From Mariniblastus sp. (GTDB taxonomy: Bacteria > Planctomycetota > Planctomycetia > Pirellulales > Pirellulaceae): a stretch of 53,113 nucleotides of DNA. Position 1 is the stretch's first letter; every line of letters starts with the position of its first letter. The stretch spans positions 1 through 53,113 of the forward strand of contig JAQXDZ010000094.1 in assembly GCA_029251085.1 (NCBI GenBank). Reading direction: 5' to 3'. The notes under the pieces are model-generated. The model did no database searches, was not told the origin of the DNA, and saw only the letters and a list, made by a program, of their open reading frames with translations. The translations under genes were made by a program, and so were the position numbers. Shown piece after piece: positions 34,499-43,853 of this stretch.

Positions 34499-35956
34499 TT
34501 GACTTTTGAGCCTCTCGTAAAAGAACTCGTCCCCGCACCTTCGGTCGACACTTGCACAGCGAAATTAGCATCGCTGCCAGGTTGCCTGCTTCTCGATAGT
34601 TCGATGAGAATTCTTAACGATGGCGACCAACCGCTAGGCCGCTATTCGTTTTTAATGGCCGACCCATTCCAAACCATTCAGATTCCGTTAGGGAGTGAAC
34701 AACCGTTTGTTGAGATCGGGCGATTACTTGACCAATTCACCTCGCCGACAATCCCGAACCTACCGCCCATGCAGGGTGGCCTAGCCGGATTCTTCAGTTA
34801 CGACCTAAACCAATCGATCGAAAAAATTGATCCGGTGGCTCACAATGAGTTTCAACTTCCCGCCGTTGTTTTGGCCGCCTATGATCTCGTTATTGCGTGG
34901 GACCACCAGCTAAATCGCGCCTGGTTGATTTCTCATGGTTTTCCCGAGATCAGCCCGGAAAACCAAAAGAAACGCGCTCAAGCACGTATTGAGTTTTTCA
35001 GCAATGTTCTTGGGAGCGAGGAAGTCAGTCACTCTAACAATGACCAGCCCCATCTCTCTGAGGATTTGGCGTTAGAAATTTCGAACGCACTCAATGTTGA
35101 TGGGCCGACTGCTCTAAAAAGTAATTTCTCAAAGCAACACTACATCGATACCGTTCAACGCTGCATCGACTATATCTATGCTGGGGACGTGTTTCAAATT
35201 AATCTTTCGCAGCGATTATTACATCCGTCCAACTGCGATTCACTTGAACTGTACCGGCGTCTGAAAACCTGCAATCCAAGTCCATTCGGCGGCTATTTCG
35301 ACATCAGCGGTATTACTGACTGCCCCGCTCAGATAATAAGCGCATCACCTGAACGTCTGTGCTCAGTCAGGGACCGGATTGTGGAAACGCGTCCCATCAA
35401 AGGCACTCGTCGACGCACGGGACAACCGATGGTAGACATCCAAGCTCGGGAAGAACTACTTGCTTCAGAAAAAGACCGTGCCGAAAACACAATGATCGTC
35501 GATTTAATGCGGAATGACCTTTCGATTGTCTGCGAATCGGATTCGGTTCGCGTTGGCCAGTTATGTGAGTTGGAAGAATACCAAAGCGTCCTTCACTTGG
35601 TCTCATCGGTTGAAGGAAAACTTAAACCCTCAAAGAACCTGATCGACTTGGTTGCTGCCATTTTCCCCGGTGGTTCCATAACCGGTGCTCCCAAAGTCCG
35701 CGCGATGGAGATCATCTCCGAACTGGAACCTTGTGCCCGGGGAGCCTATTGCGGCTCAATGGGGTATTTAGGCTTCGACGGAAGTGCAGATCTCAACATT
35801 TTGATTCGAACGATCACGGCGTCACAAGGATGGTGGCAAATCCCCGTCGGCGGAGGCATCGTCAGCCACTCCATCCCACAAAAAGAATACGAAGAAACCT
35901 GGACCAAAGCCGCAGGCATGCTCCGAGCCGTTACAATGGATCAGGCACCCGCTTAA
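34499..35956 (+). CDS. pabB: Aminodeoxychorismate synthase component I
   Basis: A 485-residue chorismate-binding enzyme that aminates chorismate toward p-aminobenzoate. The motif RPIKGTRRRTGQP near residue 297 carries the PIKGT lysine typical of PabB rather than the PIAGT of anthranilate synthase. Other marks are YAGDVFQINLSQRL, SASPERLCSV, NTMIVDLMRNDLS, FPGGSITGAPKVRAMEII and GGGIVSHSIPQKEYEETWTK. It begins with TTG; no ATG is available in frame. pabA follows 59 bases downstream. In this setting the PABA may feed both folate and H4MPT. No pabC-like lyase is in the window. Confidence 0.93.
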   Translation: MTFEPLVKELVPAPSVDTCTAKLASLPGCLLLDSSMRILNDGDQPLGRYSFLMADPFQTIQIPLGSEQPFVEIGRLLDQFTSPTIPNLPPMQGGLAGFFSYDLNQSIEKIDPVAHNEFQLPAVVLAAYDLVIAWDHQLNRAWLISHGFPEISPENQKKRAQARIEFFSNVLGSEEVSHSNNDQPHLSEDLALEISNALNVDGPTALKSNFSKQHYIDTVQRCIDYIYAGDVFQINLSQRLLHPSNCDSLELYRRLKTCNPSPFGGYFDISGITDCPAQIISASPERLCSVRDRIVETRPIKGTRRRTGQPMVDIQAREELLASEKDRAENTMIVDLMRNDLSIVCESDSVRVGQLCELEEYQSVLHLVSSVEGKLKPSKNLIDLVAAIFPGGSITGAPKVRAMEIISELEPCARGAYCGSMGYLGFDGSADLNILIRTITASQGWWQIPVGGGIVSHSIPQKEYEETWTKAAGMLRAVTMDQAPA

Positions 35957-36015
35957 ATCCTTCGTATCTTTCTCATCCGAACTGCCCCATATTTCAGCTT
36001 CAAGATTCGTATTCC

Positions 36016-36729
36016 ATGATCCTCGTTATTGATAATTACGACAGCTTTGTCCACAACTTAGCGCGGCATTTCCATCAATTAAAATGTCAAACGGAAGTCA
36101 TTCGGAACGATAAAATTACCACCCAAGATATCGAGCACATGTCTCCTGACGCAATCGTGCTCTCTCCCGGACCATGCACCCCCGATGAAGCGGGATGTTC
36201 GCTGGAGATCGTAAAACATTTTCATCATCGGATTCCTATGCTCGGCATTTGCCTTGGGCACCAAACCATCGTGAAGGCACTCGGCGGACAAGTCGTCATG
36301 GCGAACGAACCTGTCCACGGGCGACAAAGTCGAGTAACCCATACAGGCTCTCCAATGTTTCTCGGAATCTCGGAAGAGTTTAATGCCGGCCGCTACCATT
36401 CACTCGTCGCTCAAATCCCCAAGCTCCCCGAACAACTCGTGGTCAGCGCGCGTTCCCATGACGGTACCATCATGGCTGTTGAACATAAAACCCATCCGGT
36501 TGTGGGCCTTCAATTTCACCCTGAATCCATCCTCACGGACTGCGGTTACCAATTACTCTACAATTTCCTTTCGCTCGCCCAACTCGCAAGTTCTGAATCG
36601 TCAGATGCGTTTGCCAAACTTTGCGAATCCAATGAACTTAAGGACCTCTTACCCTCTACAACCATTCGGTCTGATCGACTTTCTACTGCTGTCGCGGACA
36701 AACCTTCTCGCGGAGGAACCTCGGCATGA
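36016..36729 (+). CDS. pabA: Aminodeoxychorismate synthase glutaminase component
   Basis: A 237-residue class I glutamine amidotransferase that gives ammonia to PabB. It shows ILVIDNYDSFVHNLARHF, SPGPCTPDEAG, the nucleophile in GICLGHQTIVKALGG, HGRQSRVTH, and the His/Glu pair in GLQFHPESILT. A tail of about 45 polar residues after FLSLAQL exceeds the usual 190. The ATG at 36016 gives the canonical start. The stop overlaps the ATG of the DUF447 gene (ATGA), showing translational coupling. It could also serve anthranilate synthase, but it is adjacent to pabB. Confidence 0.93.
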   Translation: MILVIDNYDSFVHNLARHFHQLKCQTEVIRNDKITTQDIEHMSPDAIVLSPGPCTPDEAGCSLEIVKHFHHRIPMLGICLGHQTIVKALGGQVVMANEPVHGRQSRVTHTGSPMFLGISEEFNAGRYHSLVAQIPKLPEQLVVSARSHDGTIMAVEHKTHPVVGLQFHPESILTDCGYQLLYNFLSLAQLASSESSDAFAKLCESNELKDLLPSTTIRSDRLSTAVADKPSRGGTSA

Positions 36730-37304
36730 TTTTGGAATCAATCGTAACGACGATCAACGAGGATGGATCGGTCAATGTTTCCCCGATGGGACCGACCGTT
36801 CATGGCAAGTTGCAAAATTTTGAACTACGGCCTTTTGATACCAGTCGAACATTCGCCAATTTAAAACGAACTCGATCGGGGGTTGTACATGTCACCGATG
36901 ACGTAGGGCTGATTGCTCAATCAGCGATTGGAAAACTACTCCCACTACCGGAATTTTTCCCAGCCGAAAAAGTTACCGGGCAGGTCATCGCCAACACCTG
37001 TCGATGGTACGAATTCGAAGTCGAGTACATCGATGAAAACAGCGCCAGGACCAGCATTAATTGCAAGACATTACATACCGGCCGAATTCGGGATTTCTGG
37101 GGATTTAACCGAGCGAAACATGCTGTGATTGAAGCGGCAATTCTGGCGACAAGACTCGACTTCTTGCCCCGTGAAGAAATCCAGGAACAATTCCATCGAT
37201 TGGAAACGATCGTTTTAAAGACAGGATCGGCACAAGAATCGAAGGCTTTCCAATTATTAAGCGAACACGTTGGTCACCAAACTGGAGAAAACCCAAGTGC
37301 TTGA
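36726..37304 (+). CDS. DUF447-family protein
   Basis: A 192-residue protein with the DUF447 opening MILESIVTTINEDGSVNVSP, then LRPFDTSRTFANLKRTRSGV, VTGQVIANTCRWYEFEV and FWGFNRAKHAVIEAAILATR. The first half resembles a flavin-reductase-like split barrel, so FMN binding is possible but not shown. DUF447 genes occur with H4MPT genes in archaea and C1-metabolising bacteria. Its start overlaps pabA by 4 bases, and its end overlaps the RFAP synthase start by 8 bases, so it is tightly coupled to the pathway. Confidence 0.87.
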   Translation: MILESIVTTINEDGSVNVSPMGPTVHGKLQNFELRPFDTSRTFANLKRTRSGVVHVTDDVGLIAQSAIGKLLPLPEFFPAEKVTGQVIANTCRWYEFEVEYIDENSARTSINCKTLHTGRIRDFWGFNRAKHAVIEAAILATRLDFLPREEIQEQFHRLETIVLKTGSAQESKAFQLLSEHVGHQTGENPSA

Positions 37305-38319
37305 CCAACTCACTGTCTCCGCTCCATCCCGGCTGCATTTTGGGCTTTTTTCTGTCGGGAAAAACGTAAAAAGAAGGTTTGGCGGTGCAGGCCTAATGAT
37401 CGACCAACCGCGAACGGAAATTGAAATCTCCAGGTCTTCCCAATTCGAAATACTTCCACATCGCGATGCCTCCGCTTGCCTGAAAGCGGTCACGGCTTGG
37501 TTTGATTCGTTAAAAGTTACACTCAAAAACGATTTTTCGATCGATCAACTTACCGAACTCCCCCTGAAAATTCGTATCAAAGCGACGCCACCGCGTCACG
37601 CAGGATTTGGCTCAGGCACTCAATTGGCTCTTGCCGCAGCCTTCGCAGTTAACTCATTCCTTGAACTGCCGGTTCCAAAGCCAGAAGAGATCGCGGTTTC
37701 TATTGGACGAGGCAAAAGGTCAGCGATTGGGTCACATGGATTTTTTCAAGGTGGGTTTCTCGTTGACCGCGGCAAGCTGACCACCGATTTGTTGGCACCG
37801 CTGGATTTCCAAGTCGATTTCCCAGCGGATTGGAGGATTGTTACGATCACGTCTCTAAAAGGCCTCGGACTATCCGGGAACCAAGAACTCGACGCGTTTT
37901 CTAAACTGCCGCAGACAACGCAGAACGAACGCCAAGAGATGATTGAGATTGTACGTAATCAAGTTTTACCTGGATTATTAAATACAGATCTCGATGCATT
38001 TGGCGATGGTATTTTTGAATTCGGACGCCGAAGCGGGATGATGTTTGAGCAAATTCAAAATGGCCCGTATTATGGATCCGAAGCTGAAATGCTCGTCAAC
38101 AAAATCCGCCAACTAGGCATCCGTGGTGTCGGCCAAAGTTCTTGGGGTCCTTGCATTTTCGCCGTTCTGAACAACGATAGTGAGGCGGATGATTTGATTC
38201 GTTGGCTAGATTTAAACCATGAAACCCCACTTTCAATAAGTAAGTGTCGAGCCGACAATCAAGGCGTGCGTGTCGAGGGAATGAGCGGTCTTCCAACGTC
38301 AGACAGTTTGACACCGTAA
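37297..38319 (+). CDS. mptG: Beta-ribofuranosylaminobenzene 5'-phosphate synthase
   Basis: A 340-residue GHMP-fold enzyme of the RFAP synthase family. It condenses p-aminobenzoate and PRPP with loss of CO2 and pyrophosphate, the committed step of methanopterin synthesis. Markers are APSRLHFGLFSVG at residues about 8-20, GGAGLMIDQP, RHAGFGSGTQLALAAAFAV (GHMP motif), IGRGKRSAIGSHGFFQGGFL and GVGQSSWGPCIFAV near the end. The GTG at 37297 is chosen because GGAG lies 10 bases upstream; it overlaps the DUF447 stop. An earlier TTG at 37270 is possible. Known in archaea, Methylobacterium and planctomycetes. Confidence 0.9.
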   Translation: MLDQLTVSAPSRLHFGLFSVGKNVKRRFGGAGLMIDQPRTEIEISRSSQFEILPHRDASACLKAVTAWFDSLKVTLKNDFSIDQLTELPLKIRIKATPPRHAGFGSGTQLALAAAFAVNSFLELPVPKPEEIAVSIGRGKRSAIGSHGFFQGGFLVDRGKLTTDLLAPLDFQVDFPADWRIVTITSLKGLGLSGNQELDAFSKLPQTTQNERQEMIEIVRNQVLPGLLNTDLDAFGDGIFEFGRRSGMMFEQIQNGPYYGSEAEMLVNKIRQLGIRGVGQSSWGPCIFAVLNNDSEADDLIRWLDLNHETPLSISKCRADNQGVRVEGMSGLPTSDSLTP

Positions 38320-38439
38320 CTCTGCTTGGTTTTCCCTCAATTTGATTCTTCGCCAACTAAATAAACACATCATTGAAGCCTACATCCCACTCACTTATTC
38401 CAGTCAACTTTATTTAGCCTTAACCCGTTGTGAATTCCC

Positions 38440-39165
38440 ATGCCCACCCTTGGTGTTAATATTGACCACGTAGCCACAGTTCGCCAGGCAAGAAGAACCA
38501 CCGAACCCGATCCAGTCTGGGCGGCCGCAATGGCAGAACTGGGGGGCGCTGACCAAATCACAGTGCACCTTCGCGAAGACCGACGTCACATTCAGGATCG
38601 CGATGTTCGCGTCCTTCGAGACACAGTTAACGTCAGACTCAACATGGAGTGTGCCTGCGTTCCTGAAATGCTTGATATTTCTTGCCGCCTAGTTCCTCAC
38701 CAGGTTTGTCTCGTGCCAGAAAAACGAGAAGAGGTCACCACCGAGGGGGGACTCGATGTGATCGCCAACCGCGCCAGAATTGAAGACGCAATTAAACAGT
38801 TGCATGATGCCGGAATTGTCGTCAGTCTGTTTATTGATCCTTCTGAGGATCAGATTCGGTTGGCTAGCGAGATTGGTGCCGACGCCGTTGAACTTCACAC
38901 GGGCACCTACGCTGAATCAGATCTTGGCGTTACCCGCACCGCACAGGTTCAATTACTAACCGACGGTTGCCAACTGGGGGGCGAATTAGGCCTGCAAATC
39001 CACGCCGGCCACGGCCTTACCTATTCAAATGTTGTCCCCATCGCCCAAATCCCCGGCATGGAAGAATTGAACATTGGTCACAGCATCGTTTCACGGGCCC
39101 TCTTTGTCGGATTCGAACAGGCGGTCCGTGAGATGAAACGGCTTTGCGATACAGCCAGCCGTTAA
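38440..39165 (+). CDS. pdxJ: Pyridoxine 5'-phosphate synthase
   Basis: A 241-residue TIM barrel enzyme of normal length. It joins 1-deoxyxylulose 5-phosphate and aminoacetone 3-phosphate in vitamin B6 synthesis. Family motifs are [17 protein letters not shown] at the start, [82 protein letters not shown] and [16 protein letters not shown]. It lies 120 bases after mptG and may or may not share its transcript. Supplies PLP for enzymes such as the DegT aminotransferase. Confidence 0.96.
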   Translation: MPTLGVNIDHVATVRQARRTTEPDPVWAAAMAELGGADQITVHLREDRRHIQDRDVRVLRDTVNVRLNMECACVPEMLDISCRLVPHQVCLVPEKREEVTTEGGLDVIANRARIEDAIKQLHDAGIVVSLFIDPSEDQIRLASEIGADAVELHTGTYAESDLGVTRTAQVQLLTDGCQLGGELGLQIHAGHGLTYSNVVPIAQIPGMEELNIGHSIVSRALFVGFEQAVREMKRLCDTASR

Positions 39166-39185
39166 TCAACAGGGTTCCAAAAATT

Positions 39186-39209
39186 ATTTCCCAGCGAACG
39201 CTGGAAAAT
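39186..39209. promoter_or_regulatory. Inverted repeat between pdxJ and dapA
   Basis: CCAGCG-AA-CGCTGG with flanking T-rich and A-rich arms (TTTC before, AAAA after) forms an extended near-perfect palindrome about 80 bases before dapA. There is no T-run after it on the plus strand, so an operator or mRNA hairpin is as likely as a terminator. Confidence 0.35.
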
Positions 39210-39286
39210 TACGGAGCGAAACCCTATCATTTGCGTTCGCGCTGCGTTTCAGAAATAGTCAAAAGAGAAATTGGGAGTCGAGCACT

Positions 39287-40186
39287 ATGTCGCGTAAAGG
39301 ATCTGATTTTGCCGGATTGGCAGTTGCCATTGTAACCCCCTTCAAGGACGGCAAACTTGATATGGATCGCCTGAAAGAACAGGTCGAATTCCAAATCGAA
39401 TCGGGCACCAACTGCCTCGTTCCCTGCGGAACCACAGGTGAGTCTCCGACACTATCTCACCCTGAACACGAACGCGTCATTTCCGAGACGATTCAAATCG
39501 CCGCGGGACGCATCAAAGTGATGGCTGGTACCGGATCGAATAGCACCGACGAAGCGATCAGTTTGACAAAGTGGGCTGCCAAAGAAGGTGCCGACGCAAC
39601 CCTCCAGGTCGCCCCGTATTACAATAAGCCAACGCAGGAAGGACTGTTTCAGCACTACAAAGCGATTGCGGAAGCAATTGAAATCCCAATCTGCGTTTAC
39701 AACATTCCCGGTCGTACTGGGAAAAACATCGAACCCGAAACGATTGCAAGGATCGCAGAGTTCGACAATGTTACCATGGTAAAAGAAGCAACTGGCTCAC
39801 TCGATCAGGCATCTCAAATTCTTGCGCTGACGGACCTGACAGTTCTCAGTGGAGATGACAGCCTGACACTGCCGCTACTTTCCATCGGAGCAGAAGGAGT
39901 CGTATCGGTCGTCGGTAACATGATTCCCGGAGACATGATCGCTTTGGTGAAAGCTTACATGGATGGCGAGACCCTCGAAGCGCAACGTCTTCACCACAAA
40001 CTTTTCCCACTTTGCCGCGACATGCTGGGACTAGCAACCAATCCAATCCCACTCAAAGCGGCCATGGCGGAAATGGGGAAAGACTCGGGGGAGCTACGCC
40101 TTCCAATGACCGACCTCGATGCTGACCAGTTGGCATCTCTCAGAAAAACCCTCGCCGCATACGGAATTGGAGCAGTTGCGGTTTGA
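39287..40186 (+). CDS. dapA: 4-hydroxy-tetrahydrodipicolinate synthase
   Basis: A 299-residue aldolase-fold enzyme that condenses pyruvate and aspartate semialdehyde, the first committed step to diaminopimelate and lysine. It shows [28 protein letters not shown] (substrate-binding threonines), [16 protein letters not shown] (catalytic Tyr), YNIPGRTG, the Schiff-base lysine in [11 protein letters not shown] (near residue 165) and [22 protein letters not shown] lies 12 bases before the ATG. Lysine/DAP synthesis is expected even in planctomycetes with little peptidoglycan. Confidence 0.96.
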   Translation: MSRKGSDFAGLAVAIVTPFKDGKLDMDRLKEQVEFQIESGTNCLVPCGTTGESPTLSHPEHERVISETIQIAAGRIKVMAGTGSNSTDEAISLTKWAAKEGADATLQVAPYYNKPTQEGLFQHYKAIAEAIEIPICVYNIPGRTGKNIEPETIARIAEFDNVTMVKEATGSLDQASQILALTDLTVLSGDDSLTLPLLSIGAEGVVSVVGNMIPGDMIALVKAYMDGETLEAQRLHHKLFPLCRDMLGLATNPIPLKAAMAEMGKDSGELRLPMTDLDADQLASLRKTLAAYGIGAVAV

Positions 40187-40282
40187 TAGCCTGACTCGCA
40201 ATCCACATTCCAATAGCTTGATGACGTTATTGAGTGGGATTTTGTCAAAATTAGTAACTTCAATTTGCTGGGGAGTAGAAAT

Positions 40283-41323
40283 ATGAGCATGAGTCGCCGG
40301 AAATTCATTCAAAACTCAGCATGTCTCTCTGCGACCGGTGCGATTGCCTGCTCGCCTAATACTTCATCGGGGGCTGGCTTTGTTGGAAGCGAAAAAATTG
40401 AAAAACCTCTGTTCATAGCGACTTGGCCTTTCGGCAAATTTTCCTGTGAGGCGGCGGTCAAAATTGCTACTGACTCCGGTTCAATGCTCGATGCGATCGA
40501 AAAAGGGATTTGGGTTACTGAAAACGATGTTAAAAACGCCTCGGTTGGTATAGGCGGAATCCCCAATGCGAATGGACAGGTTGAACTCGATGCCTGCATC
40601 ATGTCGGGCCCTGATCATAACGCTGGAAGTGTTGCCGGCATCCAGGACATTCTCCACCCAATTTCCGTTGCCAGGCTCGTAATGGAATCGACTCCTCACG
40701 TAATGCTCGTAGGGGAGGGGGCGAAGCAGTTCGCAATCAAAAATGGGTACCCCGAAACCAATTTGCTTACCGCACAGCAAAAATCAAATTGGGAAAATTG
40801 GCAGCGCGAACAACTTAAGAAATCAAAACAAAGCCAACCCAAAATCGACGAGGAGCACCACGACACCATCGCCATGCTGGGATTGGACGCCGAAGGCAAT
40901 CTTTATGGCGGTTGTTCGACGAGCGGATGGGGTTATAAAATTCCCGGCAGAGTTGGAGACTCCCCGATCATCGGCAGTGGACTTTATGTCGACAATCAGG
41001 TTGGAGCAGCAGGCGCGACGGGGCTCGGCGAAAATGTCATGCGACATTGCGGTTCATTTTTAGTCGTCGAAATGATGCGTCAAGGAGCTCAACCAACTGA
41101 AGCTTGCGAAATGGCCGTCAATCGAATTGCGGAGATTGATCCAAAAAATTTAGGAAATCTCGATATCAATTTCATAGCCCTCAATAAACAAGGGCACTAC
41201 GGTGCTGCCGGGACGAGCAAGGGGTTCAAATACTCTGTCTCATCGCCAGCGGGAAGCCAAGTCCTCGATGCCAAAGCGATGTCCGCAAAGACGATTGGCC
41301 CAGAAGGCGGCAATCGAAAGTAG
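40283..41323 (+). CDS. Exported glycosylasparaginase (N-terminal nucleophile hydrolase)
   Basis: A 346-residue protein of the T2 family, which splits the GlcNAc-asparagine bond of glycoprotein remnants. The N-terminus SMSRRKFIQNSACLSATG is a Tat-type signal. The autocleavage site is HDTIAMLGLD: Thr195 would become the nucleophile of the small subunit. Other motifs are GSMLDAIEKGIWVTE, DACIMSGPDHNAGSVAG and STSGWGYKIPGRVGDSPIIG with GAAGATGLGE. The ATG at 40283 after GGGGAG is used instead of the TTG at 40265. It may help use eukaryotic glycoproteins, fitting a life on algae or marine particles. Confidence 0.92.
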   Translation: MSMSRRKFIQNSACLSATGAIACSPNTSSGAGFVGSEKIEKPLFIATWPFGKFSCEAAVKIATDSGSMLDAIEKGIWVTENDVKNASVGIGGIPNANGQVELDACIMSGPDHNAGSVAGIQDILHPISVARLVMESTPHVMLVGEGAKQFAIKNGYPETNLLTAQQKSNWENWQREQLKKSKQSQPKIDEEHHDTIAMLGLDAEGNLYGGCSTSGWGYKIPGRVGDSPIIGSGLYVDNQVGAAGATGLGENVMRHCGSFLVVEMMRQGAQPTEACEMAVNRIAEIDPKNLGNLDINFIALNKQGHYGAAGTSKGFKYSVSSPAGSQVLDAKAMSAKTIGPEGGNRK

Positions 41324-41328
41324 AACAC

Positions 41329-41751
41329 TCAGCCTTCGTCGGAATCGCCACGTTTGAGTAAACCGGCGCTCGTCTTGTAGATTCGCTCTCGCCGCGTTTG
41401 AGACAGTTCGGAGTTTTCGCTTTGCTGCATCTGCAGGTCGTTGAACATTGCTAAAGTAAAGCAACATTTCAATTCGTCCATCCGAAATTGAATGTATTGG
41501 GAATCTCCCTCCGGCAGGATACCCAATATAAAATTCCCCATAACTTCGGGAGTTGGAACACCAATTTGATTCCGGCGCCAAATTTCCCCTAGCGTATGGA
41601 CCCCCGCATCGCGACGCCCATTAATCATGGCTAAACGACTGAGTAAATCCTTTTCGTTCGCCAGGGCAGCCTCAATCTCAGTTGCCCGATCAGAATCCAG
41701 TGACTCGTCGAGATAGGCTTCTAAATCGGCATCTGTAAATTGCGGTTTCAC
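41329..41751 (-). CDS. Conserved planctomycete-type hypothetical, possibly anti-sigma-like
   Basis: A soluble protein of about 140 residues. The N-terminus (FTDADLEAYLDESLDSDRAT, IEAALANEKDLLSRL) looks like the short helical module at the start of many planctomycete anti-sigma-like proteins. The centre GVHTLGEIWRRNQIGVPTPEVMGNFILGILPEG is followed by YIQFRMDELKCCFTLAMFNDL, where a zinc-finger HC2-like segment is usual, but the His/Cys ligands are incomplete here. The GTG at 41751 after CGAAGAA is preferred to a TTG at 41766. It ends 5 bases from the convergent glycosylasparaginase. The link to sigma control is inference. Confidence 0.6.
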   Translation of the reverse strand: MKPQFTDADLEAYLDESLDSDRATEIEAALANEKDLLSRLAMINGRRDAGVHTLGEIWRRNQIGVPTPEVMGNFILGILPEGDSQYIQFRMDELKCCFTLAMFNDLQMQQSENSELSQTRRERIYKTSAGLLKRGDSDEG

Positions 41752-42024
41752 GGTTCTTCGTTTCAAATCAAAAAATGCTTCGTCGATAAAGTTTCACGTC
41801 GGATTTAATCCCGACTAAACCGCTGCCGATTTCTCGACAGTGATTCTCAGTTAGGCATAATAAAACAACCTAGGTTGGTCAGCAATTGAACAACCATAAA
41901 ATAAACGCCACAAATCCGATAGAAATCCAAATATCACCCGCGAAATTGCCTGCTACCGGTTAAAAATTCCGTAAAACCCAGTACCATTTAAAAACTAATT
42001 AAACTTCCTAAAAATCAAGCCAAC

Positions 42025-43656
42025 ATGAATCAGCACCTTTTTCAAAATCGAGTAATGATCTTTCATTTGATTCTTATGTCATTGCTTGCGATTAACTCAA
42101 CGACCTTCGCGTTTCAAAATACTGAAAAAATTGAACAGAAAACCTCTCTTCAATCAGATCAGCAAATCGCCAGAGGAGTTGTCTTTTGCGACCTCAACAA
42201 CGATGGAAAATATAATGCAGGAGATTCCGCTTTTGTTGGCATCAAGGTTTCCAATGGGAAGGACATTGTAAAAACGGATCGCGGCGGTCGGTACGAAATT
42301 CCGATTAGCGACGGCGGCTGTGTGTTTGTTATTAAACCCACCGGCTACCGCACGCCGGTCAACCAACATCAACTCCCAAAATTCTACTACCTTCATAAAC
42401 CTGCAGGCTCACCCAAGCTTAAATTCAAAGGGTCGCCACCCTCTGGCCCACTGCCCAAGTCAATCGACTTCCCTCTGTATCGTGAAAACGAGCCCGAAGA
42501 TTTTAAGATTCTTCTCTTTGGTGATCCCCAACCTAGAAACAATAAAGAAGTCGACTATATCAGCCACGATATCGTTGAAGAATTGATTGGCGACAAAAGT
42601 GCTTTTGGTGTTACCTTGGGCGATATTGCATTCGACAATCTCAACACGTTTAAAACACTCAATCAGTCAATCGCGATGATCGGTATCCCTTGGTACAACG
42701 TCATTGGGAACCATGACATTAACCTAGACGCGAAAAGCCGAACTGAGATTAACGAGACCTTTGAAGAAACTTACGGTCCGTCTTACTACTCATTTGATTA
42801 CGGCCAGGTACATTTCGTTGTGTTAGACAACATTGACTGGGCAGCTCCCACGGAAAAAAACCAACGCTATCGTTACGAGCCAAGATTTGGGAAACAACAG
42901 CTTGAATTTCTCAAAAAAGACCTTGCGATGATTCCGCAATCACAGATGTTGGTCGTGATGATGCACGTTCCAATCATCTCGGTGAAGGATAAATCCGAAT
43001 TCTTTGATCTTATAAAAAACCGCCCCTATTGCGTCTCCGTCTCTGGGCACACCCACGATCACCGGCATCTTTTTCTTGGGAAAAAAGAAGGATTTCACGG
43101 AAAAAATAAACATCATCACATCGTCAACGTGACTGTCAGCGGTAGCTGGTGGTCGGGAGCGTTAGGTGACAACCAAGTGCCTCACTCGACAATGGCCGAC
43201 GGAGCTCCCAATGGGTACTCGATCATGTCGTTTGACCGTGACGGATACAAACTGGATTTTAAGGCCGCGGGGAAACCGGCAAGCGAACAACTTAGAATTC
43301 ACCTGCCTTCGAATGTTTATACAAAAAAAACCGAAGAGGTCCCAATTTGGGTCAATGTCTATAACGGCTCGGAAGAATCCAAGGTTGAATACCGTATCGA
43401 CCGAAAAGAAACTTGGATTGAACTGACGAAGACAATCGAACCGGACCCGTACTTTATTGAATTATCCAAGCGGGACGAAGCTGTTGATCCTAATCTTCCC
43501 AAACCAAAGAATTCATACCATTTGTGGAAGGGAACTCTTCCTGCTGGAATTGCTCCCGGATCGCACTTGATCGAAGTCAAAACGACTGACCGCCATGGAC
43601 GTGCCTACATCGCTCATCGCAGTCTCCGAGTGACAGGAAAACCGATTGAAAAATAA
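42025..43656 (+). CDS. Secreted calcineurin-like metallophosphoesterase
   Basis: A 543-residue exported protein. A signal peptide (VMIFHLILMSLLAINSTTFAF) precedes an N-terminal domain of about 100 residues with a SdrD/Cna-like start (GVVFCDLNNDGKYNAGD). The phosphoesterase domain has all ligand blocks: LLFGDPQPRN, VTLGDIAFD, NVIGNHDIN, MMHVPI and SGHTHDHRH. A C-terminal beta domain follows (from about residue 420). This three-part plan is that of MetallophosN-Metallophos-MetallophosC proteins of Bacteroidetes and planctomycetes. The substrate is unknown; surface phosphate scavenging is a fair guess. Confidence 0.9.
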   Translation: MNQHLFQNRVMIFHLILMSLLAINSTTFAFQNTEKIEQKTSLQSDQQIARGVVFCDLNNDGKYNAGDSAFVGIKVSNGKDIVKTDRGGRYEIPISDGGCVFVIKPTGYRTPVNQHQLPKFYYLHKPAGSPKLKFKGSPPSGPLPKSIDFPLYRENEPEDFKILLFGDPQPRNNKEVDYISHDIVEELIGDKSAFGVTLGDIAFDNLNTFKTLNQSIAMIGIPWYNVIGNHDINLDAKSRTEINETFEETYGPSYYSFDYGQVHFVVLDNIDWAAPTEKNQRYRYEPRFGKQQLEFLKKDLAMIPQSQMLVVMMHVPIISVKDKSEFFDLIKNRPYCVSVSGHTHDHRHLFLGKKEGFHGKNKHHHIVNVTVSGSWWSGALGDNQVPHSTMADGAPNGYSIMSFDRDGYKLDFKAAGKPASEQLRIHLPSNVYTKKTEEVPIWVNVYNGSEESKVEYRIDRKETWIELTKTIEPDPYFIELSKRDEAVDPNLPKPKNSYHLWKGTLPAGIAPGSHLIEVKTTDRHGRAYIAHRSLRVTGKPIEK

Positions 43657-43674
43657 ATGAATGTACAAGTCCCA

Positions 43675-43724
43675 ACGCTCTACGCTTGATTAACTCCTGG
43701 CCAAATTGAGAGCGTCTTTTGTTT
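43675..43724 (+). terminator. Possible terminator after the phosphoesterase
   Basis: ACGCTCT (43675-43681) pairs with AGAGCGT (43709-43715), followed by CTTTTGTTT. The loop is long (27 nt), so it is a moderate candidate. Confidence 0.45.
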
Positions 43725-43769
43725 CCTGATCGTTATCGGAATTTTTATTTTCCGGTACAACAGAACGTC

Positions 43770-43785
43770 GCTACAACTTTGTAGC
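43770..43785. promoter_or_regulatory. Palindrome upstream of folE
   Basis: GCTACAA-CT-TTGTAGC is a perfect 16-base palindrome about 70 bases before the likely folE start. It could be an operator; a second weaker inverted repeat (CGGAA...TTCCG, about 43736-43754) lies just upstream. Confidence 0.4.
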
Positions 43786-43853
43786 AATGATTTTCACTTT
43801 TAAATTTAGCGAGTAGTTAGTTGTCCCCCACGTCCTTACCTCCGAGAGATAAC

